A stretch of DNA of 64,000 bases, taken from assembly GCF_052161615.1 (NCBI RefSeq), contig NZ_CP197417.1, positions 2,852,001 to 2,916,000 on the forward strand. The letters run 5' to 3'. Source of the DNA: Aeoliella sp052161615. GTDB taxonomy: Bacteria; Planctomycetota; Planctomycetia; Pirellulales; Lacipirellulaceae. Both the position numbers and the translations under genes were made by a program. Positions 7,688-15,200 of this stretch are shown one piece after another (the stretch's first letter is position 1; the number at the start of each line of letters is the position of its first letter). The notes beneath the pieces are model-generated. The model was given only the letters and a program-made list of their open reading frames with translations. It did not search any database and was not told the origin of the DNA.

Positions 7688-8917
7688 ATGGAAACAGACA
7701 GGGAAGCAACATTGGGTTCACAACGTCGAGTGTTGATCAGCGGTGCTAGTATTGCCGGGACGTGTTTGGCGTTTTGGTTGCAGCGATACGGTATTCGTCC
7801 GCTGGTGGTCGAGCGGGCTACGGCGTTTCGAGATGGCGGGCAGAATATTGATATCACCGGCTCCGCCGAGAAGGTGGTGGAGCGGATGGGATTAATTGAG
7901 GCGGTGAGGTCTCGTAATACTCAGGAGGAAGGTCTGAAGTTCGTTTACTCGGATGGCAAGCCGGCTGGCGTGTTTCCAAAGGGGGGAAGCGCATCGTTCA
8001 CCCGCGATATCGAGATCCTTCGCGGCGACCTCGCTCGCGTTTTCTATGACGCGACGGCGGAGACGGCTGAGTATCGGTTTGGCACCTGCATCAAGCAGTT
8101 GGAACAAAGCGCCGATTCGGTGAAGGTTCACTTCGACGATGATTCGTCGGACGATTTCGATCTCGTTGTTTCCGCGGAAGGGATCGGCTCGTCGACACGG
8201 CGGATGGTGATGGCGGACCAAGTGGATGTCGAGTTCTTGAAGGTTTACATCTCCTATTTCCGGATTCCGCGATTGCCCACGGATGACAATTGGGCCTACT
8301 GGATGACAGCACCGAAGGGACGTGTGGTGTTGGTGCGTCCCGGAACGGAAGATACTTTGTCCGTCTCCATCTGTTTCTGGTCGGAACGTGCCGACATTGA
8401 AACTCGGAGCGCTACCGAGCAAAGGAACAAAGTCAAAAACGTGGTGGCGGACCTGGGGTGGTTATGCCCTCGCATTGTCGCGAACATCGATTTCGACTCG
8501 GATTTCTATTTTGGCCCGCTGGGGCAAGTGAAGGCGAGGACTTGGTCGTCAGGCCGCTTCGCTCTGGTCGGCGACGCCGCCCATTGCCCCTCTCCCATCA
8601 CCGGCATGGGGACTTCACTAGCCATTCTAGGTGCCTACCTGCTAGCGGGTGAGATTGCGAAGAACGACAACGTCAGCAGTGCGCTGCGAGCTTATGAGAC
8701 GTTGTTCAGGCCCTACGTCGAACGAGCTCAGAAGTTACCGCCGGGGGTTCCGCGATTGGCGTACCCGCAGTCGCGACTCGGAGTTGCCGTGTTCAACAAG
8801 GCCACGTCGCTTATTGCGAGCCGCGTGATGCAGGGCACTCTCGCCGCCTTCGCCGGAAGCGAAGGTGCTAAAACGGACGGTTTCGAACTGCCATCGTATC
8901 GCGATTACGAGGTGTAA
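7688..8917 (+). CDS. FAD-dependent monooxygenase (PHBH/TetX-like)
   Basis: A 409-residue flavoprotein of the aromatic hydroxylase superfamily. The ATG at 7688 is preferred over a TTG at 7616 because the family begins a few residues before the nucleotide-binding strand. The Rossmann motif RVLISGASIAGTCLAFWL is followed by the acidic strand end LVVERA. The second FAD motif, GRFALVGDAAHCPSPITG, lies at residues ~304-321, with GMGTSLAILGAYLLAGE after it. Members hydroxylate aromatic or polyketide substrates, or inactivate tetracyclines, using NAD(P)H and O2. The substrate here cannot be read from sequence. The gene stands alone between two copies of a ~105-base repeat and is followed by a strong hairpin, which hints at an inserted or duplicated unit. 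Confidence 0.85.
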   Translation: METDREATLGSQRRVLISGASIAGTCLAFWLQRYGIRPLVVERATAFRDGGQNIDITGSAEKVVERMGLIEAVRSRNTQEEGLKFVYSDGKPAGVFPKGGSASFTRDIEILRGDLARVFYDATAETAEYRFGTCIKQLEQSADSVKVHFDDDSSDDFDLVVSAEGIGSSTRRMVMADQVDVEFLKVYISYFRIPRLPTDDNWAYWMTAPKGRVVLVRPGTEDTLSVSICFWSERADIETRSATEQRNKVKNVVADLGWLCPRIVANIDFDSDFYFGPLGQVKARTWSSGRFALVGDAAHCPSPITGMGTSLAILGAYLLAGEIAKNDNVSSALRAYETLFRPYVERAQKLPPGVPRLAYPQSRLGVAVFNKATSLIASRVMQGTLAAFAGSEGAKTDGFELPSYRDYEV

Positions 8918-8945
8918 CGCGCCCAAAGTGCGCTACGTAAAAACA

Positions 8946-8983
8946 CGAGGGGCGACCCATAGGGCAGCTATGGTCGCCCCTCG
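8946..8983 (+). terminator. Strong hairpin after the monooxygenase gene
   Basis: Arms CGAGGGGCGAC and GTCGCCCCTCG pair exactly, extended inside by CATAG/CTATG after one bulged C, around a five-base loop. It lies 28 bases past the stop. There is no T-run, so it may act as a 3' end stabiliser or a Rho-assisted terminator. Confidence 0.55.
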
Positions 8984-8988
8984 CTGAG

Positions 8989-9093
8989 GTTCCCTGGTGC
9001 ATGGGAAACTATTAGATGGGATCGTCCATCGGGCGGCGGGCTGGCCACCGTACTTTCCACAGATTCCGTGGTGGGAATGCCTAGGGATCGCTA
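8989..9093 (+). repeat. Diverged direct repeat, copy 2 (downstream of monooxygenase)
   Basis: Second copy of the sequence at 7405-7510, same orientation: GTTCCC, GGTGCATGGGAAAC, ATTAGATG, GATCGTCCA, CGGGCTGGCCA and CGTA recur in order. It starts six bases after the hairpin at 8946-8983 and ends 16 bases before the stop of the copper-protein gene. Confidence 0.7.
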
Positions 9094-9109
9094 GTCAACA
9101 GGCTGACTG

Positions 9110-9517
9110 CTAGCTCGCGTGCGACTCGGCCATCGTGCGGCACTCTTTGGCGCAGTCGCGGCATTTCTTCGCGCATTCGGCCATGTGCTTGTCGTCGGGG
9201 TACTGCTCGCACGACTCGGCGCACTTGTCGCAACACTCCGCGCAGCACTCCAGCATGGGGCCGGCGAGGGGGCTGTTGCGGGCACAGAGCGTTGCGCACG
9301 CTTTGCAGCACTCGGCGCAGTCGGCACACATGCGTGCCGTCTCGGCGTGCTCCTTCTTGCCGTCGCCAGCCATCTTCAGGCAGTGATCGAAGCACGAGTC
9401 GCACGCCAACTGGCAGCCCGCGCACACGGTGGCGCACTTGCTCATGCCTTCTGGTTGCGAGCCGTCCTGGGTGGTCGCTTGCAGCGCCAGTGCGAGTACA
9501 GCGAGAGTGGCTAACAT
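9110..9517 (-). CDS. Exported four-helix-bundle copper-binding protein (Csp/DUF326-like)
   Basis: A 135-residue protein. The ATG at 9515-9517 has AAGGAGG six bases upstream, which overrides the longer open frame to 9688. A short signal peptide (MLATLAVLALALQATTQ) precedes a chain with about 22 Cys in CxxC, CC and CxxxC spacing (CAGCQLACDSCFDHC, CADCAECCKAC, CCAECCDKC). This is the pattern of copper storage proteins of the Csp family, four-helix bundles that hold many Cu(I) ions in their core. The signal peptide suggests a Csp1-like exported form. A link to copper supply for the cbb3 oxidase 27 kb away is possible but not shown by context. Confidence 0.88.
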   Translation of the reverse strand: MLATLAVLALALQATTQDGSQPEGMSKCATVCAGCQLACDSCFDHCLKMAGDGKKEHAETARMCADCAECCKACATLCARNSPLAGPMLECCAECCDKCAESCEQYPDDKHMAECAKKCRDCAKECRTMAESHAS

Positions 9518-9540
9518 GGCATTCCTCCTTAGACTTGGTG
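9511..9540 (-). promoter_or_regulatory. Ribosome binding site deciding the copper-protein start
   Basis: On the minus strand CTAAGGAGGAATGCC precedes the ATG: a full AAGGAGG with six-base spacing, one of the best Shine-Dalgarno signals in the window. It fixes the start at 9517. Confidence 0.75.
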
Positions 9541-10260
9541 AGTTTCGGCCTGCGCTCTGCAAACGGCCGATGATGTCACAATGCAACGGGCAAATCGCAT
9601 TCCATTGCGAATTATCCACCCAGATGGGGGAATGTTGAGAAGAGCGAAACATCGTTAAGCAGGGACGTCCCCTGCAAGAGTCAGTCATTCGCTCCTGCTT
9701 CCGCGATCTCCAGCACTTCGCGAACCGACCCGGTCACGATTTCCGGTTCGTCGACATGCACGACGTGACCCGCTTTCGTAGCGATAATCTGGAGGCCGTT
9801 GAGTAGGCAGATGACACCACAGGTCGACGCGTTCGACTGCTACTCAGGTAAAAGCATGCATCCCAATCTGCCGTGAAAACCGGAGAAAAAAGGGGCGGAA
9901 TTGGAATTAGGAATGTAACCAAATCGTTTTTAGCAAGATCGACAGCCATCGTCGTAAGGTGATATTCACGAGGTGTGCGCGCATGGACCGTAGTGATCGC
10001 CGCAGCCTATCGTTTGAAGGTGGTAGATTAGTGGCCTGTGGGAAAGGGTGCGCAGGGACGCAAGTACATCTATGTGTTTAGTTTGAGTTTCCACTGTTGA
10101 AGTGATGTGTCAAAAAACCCTTGGCTAGGAAGTCGCCCGCAGCTACACTGGCAGCTTCGAGCCCTCCCGGCGGCGCCAGCTTTGTGATTCGGAGGGCCTT
10201 CTGTATCGTGACCGAAGCATTGGTCATCGCAACTCTCCTACCATTTCACAGAGCGGCCTC
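9518..10260. other. Gene-poor region with a hydrolase remnant
   Basis: About 740 bases between the minus-strand copper gene and the plus-strand PEP-CTERM nuclease. Contains a GCAGGG/CCCTGC hairpin at about 9660-9676, the decayed hydrolase tail at 9681-9840, and a 7-base-pair inverted repeat GCCCTCC/GGAGGGC at 10161-10197. Nothing else was recognised. Confidence 0.5.
9681..9840 (-). pseudogene. C-terminal remnant of an alpha/beta hydrolase
   Basis: Read on the minus strand toward the stop at 9681-9683, the frame gives LLNGLQIIATKAGHVVHVDE, continuing PEIVTGSVREVLEIAEAGAND. The segment A-x-x-x-G-H-x-x-x-x-D-x-P-E-x-V is the usual C-terminal catalytic-His strand and final helix of alpha/beta hydrolases. 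Further upstream the frame meets a stop at about 9838-9840 and no hydrolase core (no nucleophile elbow G-x-S-x-G) is present. I read it as the tail of a deleted gene. A very short expressed peptide is unlikely. Confidence 0.6.
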
Positions 10261-11892
10261 ATGAAAGATTCTCTTCATAGAAGCGTATCAGGAATGTCTC
10301 CTGGATCTTCTCGGCGTAACTCGCCACTTACTTGTTGCCCGAAGGCACTGGGTATCGGGTCTCGCATTCTTCTCGGGGCTGCCGGCGTGCTGCTCGCTCT
10401 AGGTGGTGCCTCGGCTTACAGTCAGTCCATGGACATCAACGTGATGTCGCTCAATGTGTGGACGACCGATTCGCAGACGGCGAAACTTGCTGAAGTGATT
10501 CAAACTGGCGGCGGCGATATCGTTGGCATCCAGGAAATGAACGGAGCAACTAACGCCACGGCCTTAGCTGGCGCGCTCGGTTTTCATCAGCATTTGTACG
10601 GCACCAATCTCATTCTCAGCCGGTACCCGATTGTTGGAGTGGCTCCCAATCGTGGAGTCGAAGTCGAGCTGACTCCTGGGCACAACGCGTGGGTCTTCAA
10701 TGCCCATTTAACCGCGTATCCGTACGGTCCTTACGACTTGCGAGATAATCCTTCGCTCACCGAAGCCCAGCTGATCTCGGCCTCGAATAGCACGCGTGGT
10801 GCCGAGGCGAACGCATTCATGACTTCGATCGCCAGCAATACCACGGCCAATGACCGCGTGTTCTTCACTGGCGACTTCAACGAACCCTCGCATTTGGACT
10901 GGACCGCGGCCGCCGCGGCGGCGACCACGCGCACGTACGACAAAGCGGTTTCATGGCCTACGTCACAGCGAGTGACGAGCGCGGGCTTCAGCGATTCGTT
11001 CCGCACCGTCCGTCCAGACGAGGTGAACGACCGAGGCTACACTTGGACGCCGGGACAGCCTGCGCCGAATTTCAGCTCGGGAAACAACGAGGTGCACGAT
11101 CGCATCGACTTCGTCTACCATCGGGGCCCGGGCGTGACGGCTACAAGCTCCAACACGGTAGGTCCGCACAATTCGGTGTACGGCGGAGCGTTTCGCGCTG
11201 AGTATCACTCCGATCTTGGAGTTACCGGCTATCCGACCGACCATCGAGCGGTGACAAGTGGTTTCACGATCAGCGGTCTTCAGGGGTCGACTCTGACATT
11301 TGCGGGTTTGCCACACAACCGCGGCAATGCGACGGCCATCACTGAAGCCAATTACGGCAACCGTTTGGTGACTTCGCCGAACGTCGAGGTGAGCTTCGCG
11401 GCATCGGCCAACGCTCACTGGGATGCCTACAACGGAAACGTCGATTCGGGCTCTTCGCCGAATAACAACTGGGAGTGGGGCGTGGCTCAGCTTCAGTCCA
11501 ATGGCAGCAACTCGCAAGCCACGTTCGATTTGGCTCTCAACTCTGACCCTGGCTTCGGTGTTGTGCTCAGCTCGTTCGATTTGGTGGACTACGCGAACTT
11601 CGCTGCGGGGCACACCGTGGAATGGGAGTTGTGGAATGGCCTTCCATCGAGTGGCAACCTGCTCGTCGCCGGCAGCGAGATTGTCGCCGCCAACCAAGTG
11701 AAATCGGTGCTCACCAACTACGACGAAACCATGTTCGGTGTGGTGACGCTGAGGCTGCGGCACGTCGCCGGCAACGGGACGGACCTAGCGATTGATAACA
11801 TCGCCTTCCAACAGGTGCCCGAGCCAGGGACAGTTGCCCTCGCGTTGTTGGGCTCGTTGGCACTGCTGGGGCTGCGTTCGAAGCGGTCTTAG
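10261..11892 (+). CDS. PEP-CTERM endonuclease/exonuclease/phosphatase-family protein
   Basis: 543 residues. A hydrophobic segment at ~35-54 (RILLGAAGVLLALGGASAYS) serves as signal peptide after an unusually long basic head. Residues ~58-345 form an EEP (DNase I/sphingomyelinase-like) domain: SLNVW with Asn65, VGIQEMNG with the metal-binding Glu92, FFTGDFNEPSHLDW, and the C-terminal PTDHRAV with the catalytic His. Residues ~350-515 form a beta-rich domain that resembles the whole of the next gene product (SFDLVDYANFAAGHTVEWEL; LAIDNIAFQQV). The tail VPEPGTVALALLGSLALL plus RSKRS is PEP-CTERM. Substrate could be DNA, a phospholipid or a phosphoester; the sequence does not decide. Probably exported and surface-sorted. 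Confidence 0.87.
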   Translation: MKDSLHRSVSGMSPGSSRRNSPLTCCPKALGIGSRILLGAAGVLLALGGASAYSQSMDINVMSLNVWTTDSQTAKLAEVIQTGGGDIVGIQEMNGATNATALAGALGFHQHLYGTNLILSRYPIVGVAPNRGVEVELTPGHNAWVFNAHLTAYPYGPYDLRDNPSLTEAQLISASNSTRGAEANAFMTSIASNTTANDRVFFTGDFNEPSHLDWTAAAAAATTRTYDKAVSWPTSQRVTSAGFSDSFRTVRPDEVNDRGYTWTPGQPAPNFSSGNNEVHDRIDFVYHRGPGVTATSSNTVGPHNSVYGGAFRAEYHSDLGVTGYPTDHRAVTSGFTISGLQGSTLTFAGLPHNRGNATAITEANYGNRLVTSPNVEVSFAASANAHWDAYNGNVDSGSSPNNNWEWGVAQLQSNGSNSQATFDLALNSDPGFGVVLSSFDLVDYANFAAGHTVEWELWNGLPSSGNLLVAGSEIVAANQVKSVLTNYDETMFGVVTLRLRHVAGNGTDLAIDNIAFQQVPEPGTVALALLGSLALLGLRSKRS

Positions 11893-11937
11893 AAGTTGCC
11901 GCGGTAGCGTGATTCGCTGACCGGGTAGATTCTGTTT

Positions 11938-11953
11938 CCGGCGACCTCGCCGG
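11938..11953 (+). terminator. Small G/C hairpin between two PEP-CTERM genes
   Basis: CCGGCG-ACCT-CGCCGG, six perfect pairs and a four-base loop, 46 bases past the stop of the EEP gene and before the next ribosome site. No T-run, so termination is uncertain; partial read-through into the next gene is possible. Confidence 0.3.
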
Positions 11954-12006
11954 GGACCAGGTTGAGACTTATACCAATATCTGTTTTTGACTCTAGAAGG
12001 CGACTA

Positions 12007-12705
12007 ATGATGATGGGAAAAACGATGCACAAAGTGTTTCTGGCGATGGCGATTGTCGTAGGCATGTCGAATGTGAATGCGGCATCGATACTGGACTTCT
12101 CGCAAAATGACGTGGTTGAGAACCAGAACTTCGCTGGCTCGGGCTACGGCAATAACTTGCCGGAAACGCCCAACGTGACCCTTGAGTGGGGAGTCGGCTT
12201 GCAACACTACAACAACTGGAACGGACGAGGCGCTTCGGGCCAGCTCGATTTTGGTGATCACTCGGGGAGCACCATTGGGGGTGTCATTCAGCCCCCTTCC
12301 AATGGCGCGCCGATCAACGTGGTTCTCACCCCCGAAGCCGGTTATGGTGTTTACCTCACGAGCTTTGATCTCGACACCTGGGCGGGTGGCTCGATCGCAC
12401 CGAACGGAATGAACGTCGGTTGGGAACTACTGAGCGGACCCGGCGTGCTCTACAGCGGCGTGTACAGCCTGCCCGTGCAGTCGGGTGGGAATCGTACTGC
12501 TATCATCACCGGGATGACAGAAGCCGACGCTATCTCGACCCCGCTCACTCTGCGTTACACTTTGAATAGCGGCGACGGAACCTACCTTGCCACCGACAAT
12601 ATTGCGTTCGGTCAGGTTACCGCGATCCCCGAACCCGCTACGGTTGCCCTGCTGGCGATTGCCGGCGGTGCCTTGGTGATTGCCGGTCGGCGTCGCTGGG
12701 CCTAG
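12007..12705 (+). CDS. PEP-CTERM protein; stand-alone relative of the neighbour's C-terminal domain
   Basis: 232 residues. The ATG at 12007 follows AGAAGG with six-base spacing; the open frame back to 11962 begins with TTG and lacks a ribosome site. Signal peptide: MHKVFLAMAIVVGMSNVNAA. The body is beta-rich (LEWGVGLQHYNNWNGRGASG, GYGVYLTSFDLDTWAGGS, GWELLSG, LATDNIAFGQV). The tail AIPEPATVALLAIAGGALV with RRRWA is PEP-CTERM. The body matches residues ~350-515 of the preceding EEP protein in order and spacing, so the two arose by domain duplication or one donated the domain to the other. Likely a lectin-like or adhesive jelly-roll fold, by inference only. Confidence 0.82.
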   Translation: MMMGKTMHKVFLAMAIVVGMSNVNAASILDFSQNDVVENQNFAGSGYGNNLPETPNVTLEWGVGLQHYNNWNGRGASGQLDFGDHSGSTIGGVIQPPSNGAPINVVLTPEAGYGVYLTSFDLDTWAGGSIAPNGMNVGWELLSGPGVLYSGVYSLPVQSGGNRTAIITGMTEADAISTPLTLRYTLNSGDGTYLATDNIAFGQVTAIPEPATVALLAIAGGALVIAGRRRWA

Positions 12706-13051
12706 TTGCATAACGCAGTTGACAGGCGCCTCAGTTTTCGGACAGCGGCGGTGCACTTTGAGTGTGCCGCCGCTGATGCCGGAACCTTCTTATCGCCCAA
12801 CTCTCCCGGGCGTGCCAATCCTACTCGCCAGCCTAGCGGGTTGTCTTCAAAATCCTTCGGGCCCATCACGCTTGCGGGACAGTGGGTGGACCTGCTAGCA
12901 CTTATGCCGGACTCTGCCGGTAACAACGGTTATCGCGCCGCGAGGCCGACTCTTCACCCGGTTGCAGCGAAGACGCCGATTGTAGCGAAGATGGATTATT
13001 CGGGTGGCAGCGGTTGCGCCGCGAATCGGCTGGCTGGACGTCGAGCGAACG
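12706..13051. other. Intergenic gap with a strong hairpin
   Basis: 346 bases between the PEP-CTERM gene and the efflux outer-membrane gene. It holds the hairpin at 12743-12775. The open frames that run through it have the composition of spurious high-G+C frames. Confidence 0.45.
12743..12775 (+). terminator. Hairpin after the PEP-CTERM gene
   Basis: CAGCGGCGG and CCGCCGCTG pair over nine bases, with further pairing GCAC/GTGT inside. It starts 38 bases after the stop at 12705. Lacks a T-run but is the only strong structure before the next gene. Confidence 0.5.
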
Positions 13052-14635
13052 ATGAAGCTGCACACCACTCTAATTCTAATGTTGCTAATCGGGCTGGCGG
13101 CCACCGCCGGATGTACGGGGCCGCGTGAGTACGTCCGCAACGGCTTCAAAGTAGGTCCCAACTATTGCCGTCCTGGTGCGCCGGTGGCCGACCGGTACAT
13201 CGACGCCGCGGATAAGCGCGTGGACGAAGGGGAAGACGACCTGGCCGGCTGGTGGACGGTGTTCGGCGACCCCTTGCTCAACGATCTTATCGCGCAGGCG
13301 AACGACGAAAACCTAACGCTCCGCCAAGCCGGCTACCGCATTCTGGCGGCCCGCGCTCAACTGGCTATTGCCGTTGGCAATGCGTTCCCGCAGTTGCAGA
13401 CGCTCGACGGCGACTATCAGCGCCTGGGCTTCGGCGACACATTCACCGACCAATGGTCGTCGGGCTTCAACCTGGCGTGGGAGCTCGATTTCTGGGGTCG
13501 ATACCGCCGTGCCATCGCGGCGGCCGACGACATCCTCAATTCGTCGGTGGCCGATTACGATTCGATCCTGGTCACGCTACTCAGCGACGTGGCGTCGAAC
13601 TACGTTCGCTACCGCACCACCGAAGAGCGAATTCGACTACTGAAGGGAACGATCCAGATCCAGGAAGACGTGCTGGTGTTCCTCAACGAGCAAGTCGAAC
13701 AGGGGGCGAGTACCGATGTCGACCGGGCGCAGGGGAGCAGTAATCTGAACCAGAGCCTCGCGCAGCTTGATCAACTGGAGATCGAACTGCGGCAATCGCA
13801 GAACCAACTCTGCATCTTGCTCGGCATGCCACCCACCGACTTGACGGCGCTACTGGCATCAGGTCCCAAACGCGATATCCCTGTTCCGCCCGACTTTGTC
13901 ATGGTGGGCATTCCCGCCGACCTCTTGCGTCGCCGGCCGGACGTTCGTCGCGCGGAGCTGGACGCGATGGCTCAGGGAGAGATGGTCGGCATCGCCGAAG
14001 CCGACATGTATCCGTCGTTCGCCATCACCGGGCGGCTTGGCTGGCAGGCGTCGAACCTCTCGGACCTGTTCAGCAGCGAGTCGCTCGCCAGCAACGTGGG
14101 CTTCGGCTTTAACTGGAACATCCTCAACTACGGCCGCATCCTCAACAACACGCGTTTTCAGGAAGCGCTGTTCCGCGAGCTTGTGGCGGCGTACCAGCAG
14201 ACGGTGTTGCAAGCGGCACTCGAGGTGGAGAACGGCATCGTTTCGTTCCTCCAGAATCAAGAACGGACGGAGAACCTGCAGGCGAGTGTCGACGATTCGT
14301 ACCTTGCGCTGGAGATCGTGGTGGCTCAGTACGAGGCGGGGCTCCCTACAGTGGAGTTCAATCAGTACGCGGTGATTCAGCAGACGCTCATTCAGCAGCA
14401 GGACCTGTGGGCGCAGTCGCGCGGGCAGATCGCGCTGAGTTTGATCGAGGTCTATCGCGCCCTTGGTGGCGGCTGGCAAATCAAGCTGGGCGATGTTCCC
14501 GACAAGCAGGGCATTCTGTCGCCGGCGGTGCCGGTGCAGCCCGAGGCGGTCGTGCCCGGCGAGGTGGTACCAGCGGGTGAAGGCGATGTCGAAGCGCTTC
14601 CCGAAGATGGTGTACCCCCCCAGCCACTCCCGTAG
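13052..14635 (+). CDS. Outer-membrane factor of a tripartite efflux system (TolC/NodT type lipoprotein)
   Basis: 527 residues. Starts at ATG 13052 with a lipoprotein signal peptide, MKLHTTLILMLLIGLAATAG, followed by Cys21. Family features: PNYCRPGAPV near the N terminus (the P-x-Y-x-x-P motif of OMF lipoproteins), WWTVFGDPLLNDLI, the coiled-coil repeat region in two copies, and LLRRRPDVRRAELD and FGFNWNILNYGRI in the second half. It forms a trimeric channel across the outer membrane. A Pro/Val/Glu-rich tail of about 40 residues follows the last helix. It is followed by the regulator, adaptor and ABC pump in the same direction, so it should be their exit duct. Confidence 0.92.
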   Translation: MKLHTTLILMLLIGLAATAGCTGPREYVRNGFKVGPNYCRPGAPVADRYIDAADKRVDEGEDDLAGWWTVFGDPLLNDLIAQANDENLTLRQAGYRILAARAQLAIAVGNAFPQLQTLDGDYQRLGFGDTFTDQWSSGFNLAWELDFWGRYRRAIAAADDILNSSVADYDSILVTLLSDVASNYVRYRTTEERIRLLKGTIQIQEDVLVFLNEQVEQGASTDVDRAQGSSNLNQSLAQLDQLEIELRQSQNQLCILLGMPPTDLTALLASGPKRDIPVPPDFVMVGIPADLLRRRPDVRRAELDAMAQGEMVGIAEADMYPSFAITGRLGWQASNLSDLFSSESLASNVGFGFNWNILNYGRILNNTRFQEALFRELVAAYQQTVLQAALEVENGIVSFLQNQERTENLQASVDDSYLALEIVVAQYEAGLPTVEFNQYAVIQQTLIQQQDLWAQSRGQIALSLIEVYRALGGGWQIKLGDVPDKQGILSPAVPVQPEAVVPGEVVPAGEGDVEALPEDGVPPQPLP

Positions 14636-14659
14636 CTTACAAAGCAGGCGCGATGTTGC

Positions 14660-14688
14660 TTGATTTAGTTTAGTGGCATGAATATTAT
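14660..14688 (+). promoter_or_regulatory. Sigma70-type promoter before the MarR gene
   Basis: TTGATT (14660-14665) and TATTAT (14683-14688) are separated by 17 bases: four of six and five of six matches to the housekeeping consensus at ideal spacing, 39 bases before the MarR start. It gives the regulator-adaptor-pump unit its own promoter, separate from the outer-membrane gene. Confidence 0.5.
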
Positions 14689-14698
14689 GCTGGCATTA
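14671..14698. promoter_or_regulatory. Candidate MarR operator overlapping the -10 box
   Basis: An imperfect dyad, TAGTGGCATGAA...TATGCTGGCATTA, is centred on AATATT and covers the -10 box of the promoter above. MarR-family regulators usually bind such dyads of 16-30 bases in their own promoter and repress it until a ligand releases them. The dyad has several mismatches, so the call is tentative. Confidence 0.35.
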
Positions 14699-14726
14699 AA
14701 CACCTCTCTGCGAGGCGAATGCCGGA

Positions 14727-15200
14727 ATGCCAGCGACCAAGACCGTCACGAAACCGCCGATCCAACAGCAAACGGCGGCGATTAGCTCGATGCTGGGGGA
14801 CTTCGTCCGTAACCTGCTTTACGTCGAAGACCCCACGGCCGAGCTTCCTCTGCGGCAGTTGCACGTCTGCCATACCCTGCTGTCGGGCCCCCGCAGCATG
14901 ACCGATCTTGCGGTGGAGCTGAAGATTTCGCCGAGCGCGACTACCCAGATCGCCGATCGGCTGGAGCGGGCTGGGCTCGTCATGCGGATTGCCGACGAGC
15001 GGGATCGACGCGTCCGGTGTTTAAAACTCACAGCCGAAGGCACGCGGGCGATGAAGTCGCGGGAAGCGGTTCGCGAGGCTCGGCTGGCCGCGGTCTGCAA
15101 AAGGCTCTCGAACGCCGAACGGCAGCAGGTGATCCAGGCCTTTGAATTCTTGCACCAAGCGCTCCACACCCACGATTCTTCCGCGGTGAAGTCACGATGA
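14727..15200 (+). CDS. MarR-family transcriptional regulator
   Basis: 157 residues. Winged-helix core: LPLRQLHVCHTLLSGPRSMT, DLAVELKISPSATTQIADRL (recognition helix), then RAGLVMRIADERDRRVRCLK, the DxRxxR wing motif typical of MarR proteins, and a C-terminal dimerisation helix. The start is ATG 14727; an out-of-frame ATG lies eight bases earlier. The stop overlaps the start of the adaptor gene (ATGA), so the two are translationally coupled. Likely a repressor of the macAB-like pump that responds to a small aromatic or drug-like ligand; the ligand is unknown. Confidence 0.9.
   Translation: MPATKTVTKPPIQQQTAAISSMLGDFVRNLLYVEDPTAELPLRQLHVCHTLLSGPRSMTDLAVELKISPSATTQIADRLERAGLVMRIADERDRRVRCLKLTAEGTRAMKSREAVREARLAAVCKRLSNAERQQVIQAFEFLHQALHTHDSSAVKSR

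Noticed and set aside
7405..9093. Integron-type attC sites flanking the monooxygenase
   Set aside because: The repeats lack the RYYYAAC/GTTRRRY core pair in the right order, and no integrase is present.
9734..9949. 71-residue minus-strand frame
   Set aside because: It overlaps the hydrolase remnant in another frame and has no protein-like features.
12706..13128. 140-residue open frame between the PEP-CTERM gene and the efflux gene
   Set aside because: It runs through a strong hairpin and into the next gene in another frame; composition is that of a high-G+C shadow frame.
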